64,000 nucleotides of DNA. Source: a bacterium (lineage in GTDB: Bacteria; Krumholzibacteriota; Krumholzibacteriia; LZORAL124-64-63). Positions within the stretch are counted from its first letter, which is position 1. The number at the start of each line of letters is the position of its first letter. Where the stretch lies: contig PIVY01000004.1 of assembly GCA_003353795.1 (NCBI GenBank), forward strand, positions 1-64,000, written 5' to 3'. The position numbers were made by a program, and so were the translations under genes. Under the pieces are notes generated by a model. That model ran no database searches, was not told the DNA's origin, and saw nothing but the letters and a program-made list of their open reading frames with translations. Below are positions 47,567 to 57,219 of the stretch, piece after piece.

Positions 47567-48637
47567 CTAACGCAGGACGAAGCCGTCGCGCAACGGATCG
47601 TCGGGATCGACGACCCAGGTGTTGAGCCCGGTGACGTGGGCGCGGCCGCCCACCTCGGGAATGACGGCGGTATGGCCGCCGAACGAGGTCTCTTCCAGAA
47701 CCTTGCCGGTGAAGCAGGTACCGAGGATGCTCTCGATGACGATCTCCTCGCCCACCTTCAGTTCGCCGCGCGCGTGGTGCAACGCCAGCCGCGCGCTCAC
47801 GCCGGTGCCGGTGGGACTGCGGTCCACCTCGCCCTCGGCGAAGACGCACACGTTGCGGCTGTGGTGCGCCGGGTCGTGGGCCGGGCCGGTGAAGATGGTG
47901 CCGTAGAGGAAGCCGAGGTCGGGATCCTCCGGGTGCGGGATCTCGCGCTGGGCCATGACGGCCTGCTTGATGGCCGACCCCTTCTCGATCAGTTCGCGGT
48001 TGGCCGCCGCGTCCAGTCCCACGTCCACGGACGCCGCGTCGACGTAAGCGTAGAAGGCGCCGCCAAAGGCCAGATCGTAGGTCACGGCGCCCAGGCCGGG
48101 CACGTCGACCCGCTGGTCGAGGTCGAGGACGAACGAGGGCACGTTGCGGAAACGAACCTCGCCGATGCCGGCGCCGGCGCCGTCGCCGTCGCCGTGGGCG
48201 AACGCCGTGACCCGGCCGGCCGGCGTATCGATGCGAACCTCGGTCACGGCGCCGGTGGCGGGCACCAGGCCGGTCTCCACGGCAACCTTGGCCACCGCGA
48301 TGATGCCGTGGCCGCACATGGTCGAGAAGCCCTCGTTGTGCAGGAAGAGCACGCCGAAGTGGGCGTCCGCAGTGGCGGGCGGCATCACCAGGCAGCCGTA
48401 CATGTCGGCGTGGCCGCGGGGCTCGAACATGAGGGACGTTCGGAGCTGGTCGTAGCGGTCGCGGGCCAGTCGGCGGCGCTCGAGGATGGGGCCCGTGCCC
48501 AGGTCGGGCCAGCCATCGAGGATGATGCGCAGGGGTTCGCCGGCGGTATGGGCGTCGATCACGTGATAGCGGGGCCAGCTGGCAGGCGGTCGCCAGTCGG
48601 CGAGATCGCGGACGCGGTCGGCGAAGGATTCGGTCAT
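47567..48637 (-). CDS. Proline racemase family; probable trans-3-hydroxy-L-proline dehydratase (Cys/Thr active-site pair)
   Basis: HVIDAHTAGEPLR; FSTMCGHGIIAVAKV (first Cys retained); EVDRSPTGTGVSARLALHHARGEL (second Cys replaced by Thr). Confidence 0.85.
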   Translation of the reverse strand: MTESFADRVRDLADWRPPASWPRYHVIDAHTAGEPLRIILDGWPDLGTGPILERRRLARDRYDQLRTSLMFEPRGHADMYGCLVMPPATADAHFGVLFLHNEGFSTMCGHGIIAVAKVAVETGLVPATGAVTEVRIDTPAGRVTAFAHGDGDGAGAGIGEVRFRNVPSFVLDLDQRVDVPGLGAVTYDLAFGGAFYAYVDAASVDVGLDAAANRELIEKGSAIKQAVMAQREIPHPEDPDLGFLYGTIFTGPAHDPAHHSRNVCVFAEGEVDRSPTGTGVSARLALHHARGELKVGEEIVIESILGTCFTGKVLEETSFGGHTAVIPEVGGRAHVTGLNTWVVDPDDPLRDGFVLR

Positions 48638-48720
48638 CGCTGCGCTCCCGGCAGTCAAGTTGGTTGCGGCAAGATCGGCAGTATATCCGGACAGGACCGG
48701 TTGAGCCAGAGGCACGTGAA

Positions 48721-48746
48721 AGGGACCGGCCGCGGGGCCGGTCCCT
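48721..48746. terminator. Dyad AGGGACCGGC-cgcggg-GCCGGTCCCT
   Basis: 10-bp perfect stem in the intergenic region. Confidence 0.5.
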
Positions 48747-48782
48747 CTCGTAATCCTCGCGATCGCACCGGGCAACAAAGAG

Positions 48783-48807
48783 CCCCGGTCTCGCGGAGAG
48801 ACCGGGG
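48783..48807 (-). terminator. Dyad CCCCGGTCTC-gcgga-GAGACCGGGG
   Basis: 10-bp perfect stem, 3' of minus-strand CDS 48832-49425. Confidence 0.7.
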
Positions 48808-48831
48808 CGCGTGAGCAGGATATCGTTCGCT

Positions 48832-49425
48832 CTAGCGGTACAGGCCCTTCAGCTCGGTCCAGCTCTTGCTCTCGGTGCCGACGCCACCGCAGAACACCAC
48901 GTTGTCGCTGGTGTTGATGGTGAAGTCGCCCATGTCGCCGGCGGAGAAGGTGGTGAGCACGAGCCAGTAGTCCACGCCGGGGCTCAGCATCAGGCCGTCC
49001 GAGATGGTGAACGCGCTCATGAGGCCGTCGCCGTCATCGTCGTCCGAGAACTTGGCGTTGGCGGTGGCGTCACTGGGATCGAACGGATCGCAGTACAGCT
49101 CCATGTGCGTGTCGCCGATGGTGGTGGCGGCGGCATCCACGATGACCTCGATGGGCATGTCGTCGGTCGAGGTGATGCAGAACACGTCGTAGTACTGGCC
49201 CGCGCTGGAGAGGGTCAACGGGAAGTCGCAGGCGGCACTCGGGGGGTCGACGTTGTTGAACGCGCGGTTCCAGGTGGGCGAGTTCTGATCGAGGGTGCCG
49301 CTGATCACCATCAGCGATGGGTTATTGTAGGTGGCGTCCTTGGTATCGGGGCGCTTCATCTCGGCGGAAGCGGCGGTTGCCAACACGAGGGCGAGAACGA
49401 GGGTCAAAAACAGTAGCTTTTTCAT
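48832..49425 (-). CDS. Secreted protein with WTELKGLYR C-terminal tail
   Basis: MKKLLFLTLVLALVLATAASAE signal; ends GGVGTESKSWTELKGLYR. Confidence 0.88.
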   Translation of the reverse strand: MKKLLFLTLVLALVLATAASAEMKRPDTKDATYNNPSLMVISGTLDQNSPTWNRAFNNVDPPSAACDFPLTLSSAGQYYDVFCITSTDDMPIEVIVDAAATTIGDTHMELYCDPFDPSDATANAKFSDDDDGDGLMSAFTISDGLMLSPGVDYWLVLTTFSAGDMGDFTINTSDNVVFCGGVGTESKSWTELKGLYR

Positions 49426-49633
49426 GCTGGTCCTCCCATTCATCACGGAAGTGATGAGGAAATGTTATGGGTCGACTCGGATCGTAGTGTACCTCATGGG
49501 TCTTAATTTCCACAAGGGGCGAAAATCGCGCGAATCGTGTGGCGCTCAAATCCTCAGAAACCGCGATATACTGCGCCGATGATTCCCGACTTCAGCCGGA
49601 GGTTCGCCCCATGACCCTCCGCCAGAGTATCCC

Positions 49634-49662
49634 GGCCCCGCCCGATGATCGGGCGGGGCCGT
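49634..49662. terminator. Dyad CGGCCCCGCCCGAT-g-ATCGGGCGGGGCCG
   Basis: Perfect 14-bp inverted repeat downstream of minus-strand CDS 49684-50313. Confidence 0.7.
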
Positions 49663-49683
49663 TCGCGTGGATGTGGATGGTCG

Positions 49684-50313
49684 TTAGTTACAATTGCCGC
49701 CGAGCCCCTGGGTCAACCGTACGATGTCCACCAGACTGATGGTGCCGTCGTTGTTGTAGTCGGCGCACGGGTGGTACAGGCCGATCGACTGGGTAAAGAT
49801 GACGATGTCCGAGAGGTTCACATCCAGGTCGGCGTTGAAGTCGAAGCTGCGAAAGATCAGTTCGATGGGGGAACTATCCAGCGGGGACCCGGCAACGAAG
49901 ACCACCGTGGTCTCCCCCACGGAGCAGCCGCCGGCATGCAGCGGCTCAACCCAGCGGGTCTGACCGTTCTCGTCGGTATCCGAGTCGGGACTCGACCCGC
50001 CGAAACAGGACACGAGACCGCCCAGCGTGGTCTCGAGCCAGATGTCGGCTGCGGGATAGTTCTCGATGGGAAGTTCATCGTTGTCGAGAAGCGTCAAGGT
50101 GATGGTCGCGTCGACGAGTGCGCCGGTCGGACTGTACGCCTCGGTGAACGGCGCCCAGGATCCGTCGGGCGCGACAGTCAGCCCTGCGCCGACGGCAGCG
50201 GAATCGATCACGGCGAAGCTATAGCCGAAATCGGGCGTGGATGCGGTGGAGACGGTGGTCGGAGCGATCAGGGCGATCAGGGGCAGGGCGAGGAGGGCGA
50301 GTTTGGGGGACAT
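49684..50313 (-). CDS. Secreted protein with C-terminal dockerin-like EF-hand repeats
   Basis: Signal MSPKLALLALPLIALIAPTTVS; DFNADLDVNLSDIVIFTQSIG...CADYNNDGTISLVDIVRLTQGLGGNCN. Confidence 0.75.
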   Translation of the reverse strand: MSPKLALLALPLIALIAPTTVSTASTPDFGYSFAVIDSAAVGAGLTVAPDGSWAPFTEAYSPTGALVDATITLTLLDNDELPIENYPAADIWLETTLGGLVSCFGGSSPDSDTDENGQTRWVEPLHAGGCSVGETTVVFVAGSPLDSSPIELIFRSFDFNADLDVNLSDIVIFTQSIGLYHPCADYNNDGTISLVDIVRLTQGLGGNCN

Positions 50314-50453
50314 GAATTGACCTCCAGTGAATTGCGGTCGGGATCGGCTCGGGATGGAATCATCGGATAGAACCTCGCTAGCAGATCGTTCATGAGTTGC
50401 GATCGCACATACTGGAACATTTTCATCCTATTTGTCAACCGGGATGCCGCGGA

Positions 50454-52634
50454 CTATCGCGCCAGCGCCAGGCGGGCGGTCCTCGCGAATCCGTCGCCGA
50501 CCAGCCTGGCCAGATAGACGCCCGAAGGCGCCGCACGGCCGTCCTGACCACGGCCATTCCAGGTGACCTGGTGCCGTGCGGCCCCGAGTTCGCCGCGAAA
50601 TACCTCCGCCACCCGACGGCCGGCCACATCGTAGATCGTGATCGTGACCGGACCGCCTCGCGCGAGCTCGAACGACAGCGTGACCGCTGGATTGAACGGA
50701 TTGGGTCGAGCCACGAGGGCCGGCGGGGCGGGATCGGCGGCGGGGTCGTCCGGAACCGCCAGCACCGTGTCGCAGTGCCGCGGCAGGAGCGCGAGCCCCA
50801 CATCGGTGGCCGCGGCATGCACCGCATGGTCGCTCAGGGCGAGCACGAAGGCCGAGTCGGGCAGGTAGGTGCCGCCGATCATCGTGGGCGCGGTCGGGTC
50901 GGTAACGTCGACAACGTGGACGAAACCCACGAAGGTGGTGACATAGGCCACCGAGCCGTCGACCACCACCTCGTGCGGTTCGCCGGGGATGGGCAACGAT
51001 CCGATCTGCTGCATGGCAGCCGGGTCCGACGCATCGAAGACCAGTAGCTCTCCCGCCGACCCCTGATCCAGTGCCACGATCACCTTGTCGCTGCCGACCG
51101 CCAGCCCGTTGACCGCCTCCCCCGGCAACATGATCTCGTCCGCGAGCACGGGCAGCAGCGGGTCGGAGAGGTCGAAGACCTGCACGACCGCGTCGCCGAA
51201 CGCCCCGGTGCCCACCAGCAGGTGATCGCCCACCTGCGCGAGTTGCAGGGCGAAAGGACGCGACGGGACCGTGGCCTCGAGGTCGGGGCGAGTGGGGTCG
51301 CCGATGTCCACGACGAATAGGCCGCCTTGGAAGAAGTCGGCCAGGTAGCAGAGCGAACCGCGCACGGTCATCTGGCTCACGAAACCGTCGAGTTCCAGGA
51401 TCGCGGCCTCCACCGGAGCCGCGGGATCGCGGATGTCGACGATCACCAGGCGGCCGCCGCCGGCGCCGGCGGGAGTGATCAGCACCAGGTCGTCGGCGAT
51501 GACCAGACGGCTGGTGGAACCACCGAAATCGAAGGTGCCGAGGAGGACCGGCGCCGCGGGATCGGAGTGGTCGAAGAGGCTGAGATTCTCGGCGCCGATC
51601 GCCGTGAGCGAACCGTGGGCATCCACCCCGAACGCTACGCCCGGCACGCTCGTGACGCTGAGTACGGGCGGTGAGCCCGGCGGGTCGGCGTCGATGACGT
51701 CCAGTCCGCCGTCGGCCGTGGGCACCAGGGCCAGGTCGCCGGCCACGGTCACCGAGATGGGGCCGTCGCTGGTGCCGAGGTTGCCCACCACGCGCGGCTG
51801 ATACGGCAGCGAAACATCCACCACGCAGAGACCGTCGCAGGCGATGAACGCCAGGTCGTCCACGCGCTGGATGTGGCGCGCCGGCCCCGGCAAGGGCAGG
51901 AGCGTGACCGCCGTCGGCGCCGCCGGATCGGTCACGTCGAAGACCTCGAGACCGGCGTCCCAGGAGGTCACCAGGGCGGTGGAGCCGTCGAGATCCACCC
52001 CGTACGCCTGGCCGATCACGTCGGTGCCGCCCAGAACCAGCGGCTGCTGCGGGTTGGCGATGTCGATCATGACCAGACCGGTCTCGTCGGCAACGGCCGC
52101 CAGGTCACCGACCGCATCGACGCCTCGCGCCACCCCCGGCGTATCGGCGACTCCGATGACGAACGGGTGCTCCGGATCGCCGACGTCCAGGATCAGCAAC
52201 CCGGCGTGGCCCGTGGCCATGAGCAGGTGAGGCGGCCTGAGCAGGAGCGCGTGTCCGTTGCCCGGCAGCGCCAGCTCGGCCACGTGGCGGGGTCGATCGG
52301 GAAACGCCACGTCGACCACGTGCAACTCGCCGGTGTTGTTGACGATGAAGGCATGATCGTCGTGGAGCACCAGCCAGAGGGCGATGCCGACGGTGTCGAG
52401 GCTGGCCACGGGTACAGGATCGCGGGGATTGGAAAGGTCGAGGATGGTGAAGCCGGCGTCGCCGTCGGCAAGGTAGGCGAGGTCACCTCTTAGCACGACG
52501 GCGCGGGCGCTTCCCTCGGTGGGGGCGTTGCCGATGAGGCGAAGGAAGTCGCCATAGTCGACGCAGATCTCGGCCGCCGGCCCGGCGCCCGCAATGGACA
52601 CCAGCGCGAGACATAGGGCGAGGGTACGAGGCAT
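50454..52634 (-). CDS. LVIVD-type beta-propeller secreted protein with FlgD-like C-terminal domain
   Basis: Repeats such as LLILDVGDPEHPF, LVMIDIANPQQPL, LEVFDVTDPAAPT, LFVVDIGDPTRPD; C-terminus ARPNPFNPAVTLSFELARGGPVTITIYDVAGRRVAEVFRGELGAARHQVTWNGRGQDGRAAPSGVYLARLVGDG. Confidence 0.88.
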   Translation of the reverse strand: MPRTLALCLALVSIAGAGPAAEICVDYGDFLRLIGNAPTEGSARAVVLRGDLAYLADGDAGFTILDLSNPRDPVPVASLDTVGIALWLVLHDDHAFIVNNTGELHVVDVAFPDRPRHVAELALPGNGHALLLRPPHLLMATGHAGLLILDVGDPEHPFVIGVADTPGVARGVDAVGDLAAVADETGLVMIDIANPQQPLVLGGTDVIGQAYGVDLDGSTALVTSWDAGLEVFDVTDPAAPTAVTLLPLPGPARHIQRVDDLAFIACDGLCVVDVSLPYQPRVVGNLGTSDGPISVTVAGDLALVPTADGGLDVIDADPPGSPPVLSVTSVPGVAFGVDAHGSLTAIGAENLSLFDHSDPAAPVLLGTFDFGGSTSRLVIADDLVLITPAGAGGGRLVIVDIRDPAAPVEAAILELDGFVSQMTVRGSLCYLADFFQGGLFVVDIGDPTRPDLEATVPSRPFALQLAQVGDHLLVGTGAFGDAVVQVFDLSDPLLPVLADEIMLPGEAVNGLAVGSDKVIVALDQGSAGELLVFDASDPAAMQQIGSLPIPGEPHEVVVDGSVAYVTTFVGFVHVVDVTDPTAPTMIGGTYLPDSAFVLALSDHAVHAAATDVGLALLPRHCDTVLAVPDDPAADPAPPALVARPNPFNPAVTLSFELARGGPVTITIYDVAGRRVAEVFRGELGAARHQVTWNGRGQDGRAAPSGVYLARLVGDGFARTARLALAR

Positions 52635-52804
52635 GTGGGGCCTCCCCGGTGGCGGCGATGAGTGTCCAGTCAAGGAAGGCATGAACACGTCTTGTCGCGA
52701 CCGGAGAGGCGGCCGCGCCGGAACCGCCTACCGATCCATGGGACGGCACCCTATCTTGGCTGAACTGTCCGGACCGCACCCATTGCCGCCCCGAGGAAGA
52801 CACC

Positions 52805-54760
52805 GTGACCCGAGTGCTGATGATCATCCCGGTCCTGGCATGCGCCCTCGCCGTTCCGGCCGCCGCCGAGGAATCCGCCCCCGCCGACACCCTCGCCGTC
52901 GACTTGCCCACCATCACCGTCAGCGGCGAGGCCGCCGTCGCCGTGAGCGCCGGTCGCACCATCCTCGATGCCCCCGCCATCGCCAATCTCGACGCCGGCT
53001 CGGTGGCCGACCTCTCGGTGGCCCTGCCGTCGACCCGCGCCGCCGTCAATTCCCGCGGCGACGCGCATCCCATGGTGCGCGGCGCCCCCGAGCGCCACGT
53101 GCAGACCTACCTCGACGGCATCCCGCTCAACATCCCCTGGGACGAACGCGTGGACCTGGAAACCGTACCTGCGGTGGCCGTGGGCGCCGTGGAGGGCAAG
53201 CGCGGACCCATCTCGCTTCTCGATGGCCCGGGCGCCCTGGCCGGCAGCCTCCGCCTGCTGCCGCCCACGGCCGGCGGACAGCCGATCACCAAATTTCGCG
53301 CCGCCGCGGGTACCGATGCCCTCGGCCACGTCGAGCTGTCCCATCAGCGACAGGCCGGTCAGTGGAACCTCATGGGCGCCGGCGCCTGGCGCACCCGCGA
53401 CGCGTTTCCTCTGCCCGACGACGGCGGCCGCCGCCAAAACAGCGACCTTCGCCAGGGCACCCTCCTGCTGCGCGCCGCCCGCCCGGTGTCCGGCACGGGA
53501 CGACTCAGCCTGCTCGGCACGGCCTGGACCGGCGAGAAAGGCGTGCCCCCCGAACTCCACCTCGGCGAGGATGCCCGCTTCTGGCGCTACCCCGTCCGCG
53601 AACGCGTGCTCCTGGGCGCGGTCCTCGTGCTCCCCCTGGGCGACAGCGATCACTGGGATCTGGGCGCCACCGCCTCGGCCGACTACCACCACCAGGAGAT
53701 CGACCCCCGCGGCCCCGACGGCTGGGGCGAACCCCTGGAAACCGGTCAGGCCTACGAGACAAGCTGGGACCGCACCGGCTTCGGCCGCCTGAGACTGACG
53801 CGCTGGTTCGGCGACGACGCCACCGTGGCCCTGCAGGCCTCGACCCGCTACACGAATCATCAGGAGATCGTCGAGGTCGGGGGGCCCGAGCTGACCTATG
53901 CCCAGTGGCTCACTTCGGTGGCGCTGGAGGGCGACGTCCGGCTGGGTCACCGCTGGGACCTGCGCGGCGGCCTGGGATGGGACCACGTCGATACGCCCGA
54001 GTCGGGCGACAAGCCGAGCAGCCCGGCCGATGACGCGGGCGCCGCCAATCTGCGTCTCAGCTATGATCTCGATCAGGGCAACGGCCTCTTCCTCGCCGCC
54101 GGCCGTCGCAGCCGTTTCCCGTCATTGCGCGAGGCTTACTCGGGCGCGCTGGGTCGCTTCATACCCAACCCCGACCTCGGTCCGGAACGTCAGGACCAGG
54201 TGGAACTCGGCGGACACTGGGAAGAGCGCACCTTCAACGTGGAAGCATCGGTGTTCTACGGACGCTTGACCGACGGCATCGAGCGCGTAGCCGTGTCGCC
54301 GACCCAGTATCAGCGCGTGAACCGGAGCGAGATCGACGTACCGGGGTTCGAGGTCATCGCGGCCTGGGAACCGGTGCGCGATGGAAGGCTCACCGTGCAA
54401 CACACCATGCTCGATGCCACGGTGAAAGACGACGGCGAGGAGCGGCCCGCCGAGGATCGGCCGGAGTACCTCTCCCGCATCGCCGCCGGCTGGCAGCCGT
54501 GGACCGGTCCCGAGGCATTCTTCGAGGCGCGCGTCACCGGCCCGCGCTGGAGCGCCGACGGCACTTCGCCCTCGGGAATGACCCAGCTTCCGGCCGGTGT
54601 CACCTGGCACCTGCGCGTGGGATGGCGCTGGGACACGGCGCGCGGCGAGGTCTCCGCATTCCTGCGCGTGGACAACCTGTTCGATCAGCGCGTGGATTGG
54701 CAGACGGGTTTGCCGGAGCCGGGCCGCGTCACGAGCGGCGGCATGGGCTGGTCGTTCTGA
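52805..54760 (+). CDS. TonB-dependent receptor
   Basis: Signal MTRVLMIIPVLACALAVPAAAEE; plug region SVADLSVALPSTRAAVNSRGDAHPMVRGAPERHVQTYLDGIPLNIPWDERVDLETVPAVAVGAVEGKRGP; C-terminal barrel VSAFLRVDNLFDQRVDWQTGLPEPGR...GWSF. Confidence 0.85.
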   Translation: MTRVLMIIPVLACALAVPAAAEESAPADTLAVDLPTITVSGEAAVAVSAGRTILDAPAIANLDAGSVADLSVALPSTRAAVNSRGDAHPMVRGAPERHVQTYLDGIPLNIPWDERVDLETVPAVAVGAVEGKRGPISLLDGPGALAGSLRLLPPTAGGQPITKFRAAAGTDALGHVELSHQRQAGQWNLMGAGAWRTRDAFPLPDDGGRRQNSDLRQGTLLLRAARPVSGTGRLSLLGTAWTGEKGVPPELHLGEDARFWRYPVRERVLLGAVLVLPLGDSDHWDLGATASADYHHQEIDPRGPDGWGEPLETGQAYETSWDRTGFGRLRLTRWFGDDATVALQASTRYTNHQEIVEVGGPELTYAQWLTSVALEGDVRLGHRWDLRGGLGWDHVDTPESGDKPSSPADDAGAANLRLSYDLDQGNGLFLAAGRRSRFPSLREAYSGALGRFIPNPDLGPERQDQVELGGHWEERTFNVEASVFYGRLTDGIERVAVSPTQYQRVNRSEIDVPGFEVIAAWEPVRDGRLTVQHTMLDATVKDDGEERPAEDRPEYLSRIAAGWQPWTGPEAFFEARVTGPRWSADGTSPSGMTQLPAGVTWHLRVGWRWDTARGEVSAFLRVDNLFDQRVDWQTGLPEPGRVTSGGMGWSF

Positions 54761-54767
54761 CCCACGG

Positions 54768-55181
54768 CTACATCCACGCCCCCAGCATGGCCCCGATGGC
54801 CGCGAACTCCACCAGATGGTGGGTCGCATAGATCATGGTGAGCTTGGTCGGCCGGCCCTCGAAGCTGTGGTTCACGGCGATGGACGAGACGGCGAACACC
54901 ACGCAGGTGAGCACGCCCAGCAGCAGCCCGTCGAGGGGCGTGGCCTTGCCGGTCCACACGATCACGCGCGCCAGGCCGTAGCTCAGGACGAATCCCCACA
55001 CCAGAGCCCAGACGATCTTGAGCGGGGAGAAATCCTTCTCTGCCTGCTCCTTGGTCTTGCCCACCAGAGCGAGCCAGGCATTGCCGAAGAGCGGCGGCGA
55101 AAACCAGAGCGCGCCCACGGCCACCGAGATGATGGCGCCGACGAGCACGGCGAGATAATTCATTTCCACGACGGGGGGCAT
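54768..55181 (-). CDS. DUF1761-like membrane protein
   Basis: VLVGAIISVAVGALWFSPPLFGNAWLALVGKTKEQ...; four predicted TMs. Confidence 0.75.
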   Translation of the reverse strand: MPPVVEMNYLAVLVGAIISVAVGALWFSPPLFGNAWLALVGKTKEQAEKDFSPLKIVWALVWGFVLSYGLARVIVWTGKATPLDGLLLGVLTCVVFAVSSIAVNHSFEGRPTKLTMIYATHHLVEFAAIGAMLGAWM

Positions 55182-55282
55182 GGAGATCCTCCAGGTTCAA
55201 CTCGGGTGATTCGCGTCGGCTGACACGATAGCGCCATCCGTGGCGCGATGGCCACACGCCATGGCACGCCCACCAATGAGAA

Positions 55283-55314
55283 GAGCCCCACCGGCATTCC
55301 TGCCGGCGGGGCTC
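55283..55314 (-). terminator. Dyad GAGCCCC-a-CCGGCA-ttcc-TGCCGG-c-GGGGCTC
   Basis: Near-perfect 14-bp stem downstream of minus-strand CDS 55340-56344. Confidence 0.75.
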
Positions 55315-55339
55315 GCGAGACCGTCTGTGCGAACCGACT

Positions 55340-56344
55340 CTAGTACTGGTCGGCATTCACCGTCCGCTTCATGAACTGCACCCGGTCGTAGGCCGAACCG
55401 TCGGGCCAGGCGTCCTTGTTCATCTTGCCGCGGAAGTCGTCGAGCTTGGTGTAGTTCTTGGCGACCATCCAGGCGCGGACCTCGTCGAGCATGGTGGTGA
55501 TGTGAGGAATCCGGTTGCGGTAGAGCGACGACGCCACCTGGACCACGGTGGCGCCCACGAGCAGTTGCTTGACCACCGCGGCGCCGTCGTGGATGCCCGT
55601 GGTCGCGGCGAGGTCGCACTTCAGCTTGCCCGAGAGCTGGGCCACGGCGCGCAGGGTCAGCGCCATCTCCTCGGGAACGCTCAGGGCCGGTCCGGCCACC
55701 ACCTGGAAGCGGTCGATGTCGATGTCGGGTGCGTAGAAGCGGTTGAAGAGCACCAGGCCGTCGGCGCCGCCGGCATCGAGCTTGCGCATCATCTGGGCGA
55801 TGCTGGAGAAGAAGTAGCCCATCTTCAACGCCACGGGGATCGACACCTGCTTGTTCACCTCGGCGAGCACGCGCAGGTAGGTGGCCTCGTTGTCGGCGCT
55901 GGTGGAGTCGGGATCGCTGGTGGGCACGAATATGTTCAGCTCGAGCGCATCGGCGCCGGCAGCCTCCACCTGGCGGGCGAACTTGCCCCAGCCCCGGGGC
56001 GTGACGCAGTTGACTGACGGGATCACCGGGACCGAGACGGCCGCCTTGGCTTTCTCGATCAGCTTGAGGTACTCGCCCACGGCGTTCTCGGTGCCGTAGG
56101 CCGAGATGTACTCCGCCGCCTCGGGGTGCCAGTTGGGATCCTCGGACGCGGCCATCATCTGGCCCACCTCCGCCTCGATCTGTTCCTCGAACATGGACTT
56201 CAGAACCACGGCGCCGGCGCCGGCCTCGGCACAGGCGCGCACCCCTTCCGCGGAATCGGTCAGGCCGCAGGATCCCACCACGATGGGGCTGGGCAGCTTG
56301 AGTCCGAGGTAGCGGGTGGCGAGAGAAACGCTGGGTTCGCTCAT
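55340..56344 (-). CDS. Dihydroorotate dehydrogenase-like protein
   Basis: LATRYLGLKLPSPIVVGSCGLTDSAEGVRACAEAGAGAVVLKSMFEEQI; VPVIPSVNCVTPRGWGKFARQVEAAGADALELNIF; LAATTGIHDGAAVVKQLLVGATVVQVASSLYRN. Confidence 0.85.
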   Translation of the reverse strand: MSEPSVSLATRYLGLKLPSPIVVGSCGLTDSAEGVRACAEAGAGAVVLKSMFEEQIEAEVGQMMAASEDPNWHPEAAEYISAYGTENAVGEYLKLIEKAKAAVSVPVIPSVNCVTPRGWGKFARQVEAAGADALELNIFVPTSDPDSTSADNEATYLRVLAEVNKQVSIPVALKMGYFFSSIAQMMRKLDAGGADGLVLFNRFYAPDIDIDRFQVVAGPALSVPEEMALTLRAVAQLSGKLKCDLAATTGIHDGAAVVKQLLVGATVVQVASSLYRNRIPHITTMLDEVRAWMVAKNYTKLDDFRGKMNKDAWPDGSAYDRVQFMKRTVNADQY

Positions 56345-56760
56345 GGTTCCGAGGCTCCTGGGTTGAGACGGATGAGAGGTCGCTGCAGTCTCGACTCTAC
56401 TCTAAAACCTGATGCTTCGGCAACGTCAGGGCAAGCGTAATGGACGGTCTTGGTCAGATTCTCGAGAGTGATCGGAGAGGCCCTCGGCACGAGAATCGGC
56501 GACGGCGACCGCCCCCTCGTGGCGGGTATCCAGACGATCTGCGTAGCGCCCATCGTGACATTCATGCCGGCATACCCCCCTACGCGCATCCCCTTCCCCA
56601 TCGCTCGAAGCATCTCGACAACAGGGCGGTCGCCGGCATGGTGGATCAGAACACATCGGTATCCGAAAGTGCGGGTACTAGGGGATGTCTGCAGGATGAT
56701 TCGCGACGGCCATTCGCGCGACCTGGTGAGCCGCCGTTCCTGATTCTATTATCCATAATC

Positions 56761-57219
56761 ATGACTTATTCACTCTCCATCGAGATCCGGAACGACCTCA
56801 ATCTGGCCATCTGGCGCGTCACCGGCAACGTCCCCATGTCGGTGATGATGGCGCGCACCAGGGTCTACGTGCGCGAGGGTTCGTACCGTCCCGGAATGAA
56901 CCTGCTCTCCATCAACAAGAACATCACGTCGTCCTACACCGGTCAGGATCTGGACGACCTGATGAGCGTCATCTCCGCCACGTACGGACCGCTGGGCCAT
57001 GACATCCTCTGCGCGTCGGTCCTCACGGACGACCTGCAGTTCGGCCTCGGCCGCATGTTCCAGGTGACCGCGGCGCGGAGCGCGCTGACGTTCAAGCCGT
57101 TCCGGACCGTGGCCCAGGCCCGCGAGTGGCTGGAGATCGCTGACGAGATCGTGATCGGCGAGGACCGGCCGGACCATGGTGATATCTGCGCGGAGGAAGC
57201 GTTTCACGGCACGGGCTGA
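56761..57219 (+). CDS. STAS/SpoIIAA-like hypothetical protein
   Basis: MTYSLSIEIRNDLNLAIWRVTGNVPMSVMMARTRVYVREGSYRPGMNLLSINKNITSSYTGQDLDDLM... Family call by general resemblance only. Confidence 0.5.
   Translation: MTYSLSIEIRNDLNLAIWRVTGNVPMSVMMARTRVYVREGSYRPGMNLLSINKNITSSYTGQDLDDLMSVISATYGPLGHDILCASVLTDDLQFGLGRMFQVTAARSALTFKPFRTVAQAREWLEIADEIVIGEDRPDHGDICAEEAFHGTG

Noticed and set aside
56341-56613. 90-aa minus ORF between the DHODH-like and STAS-like genes
   Set aside because: No RBS, domain or clear codon bias; overlaps the DHODH-like 5' region.
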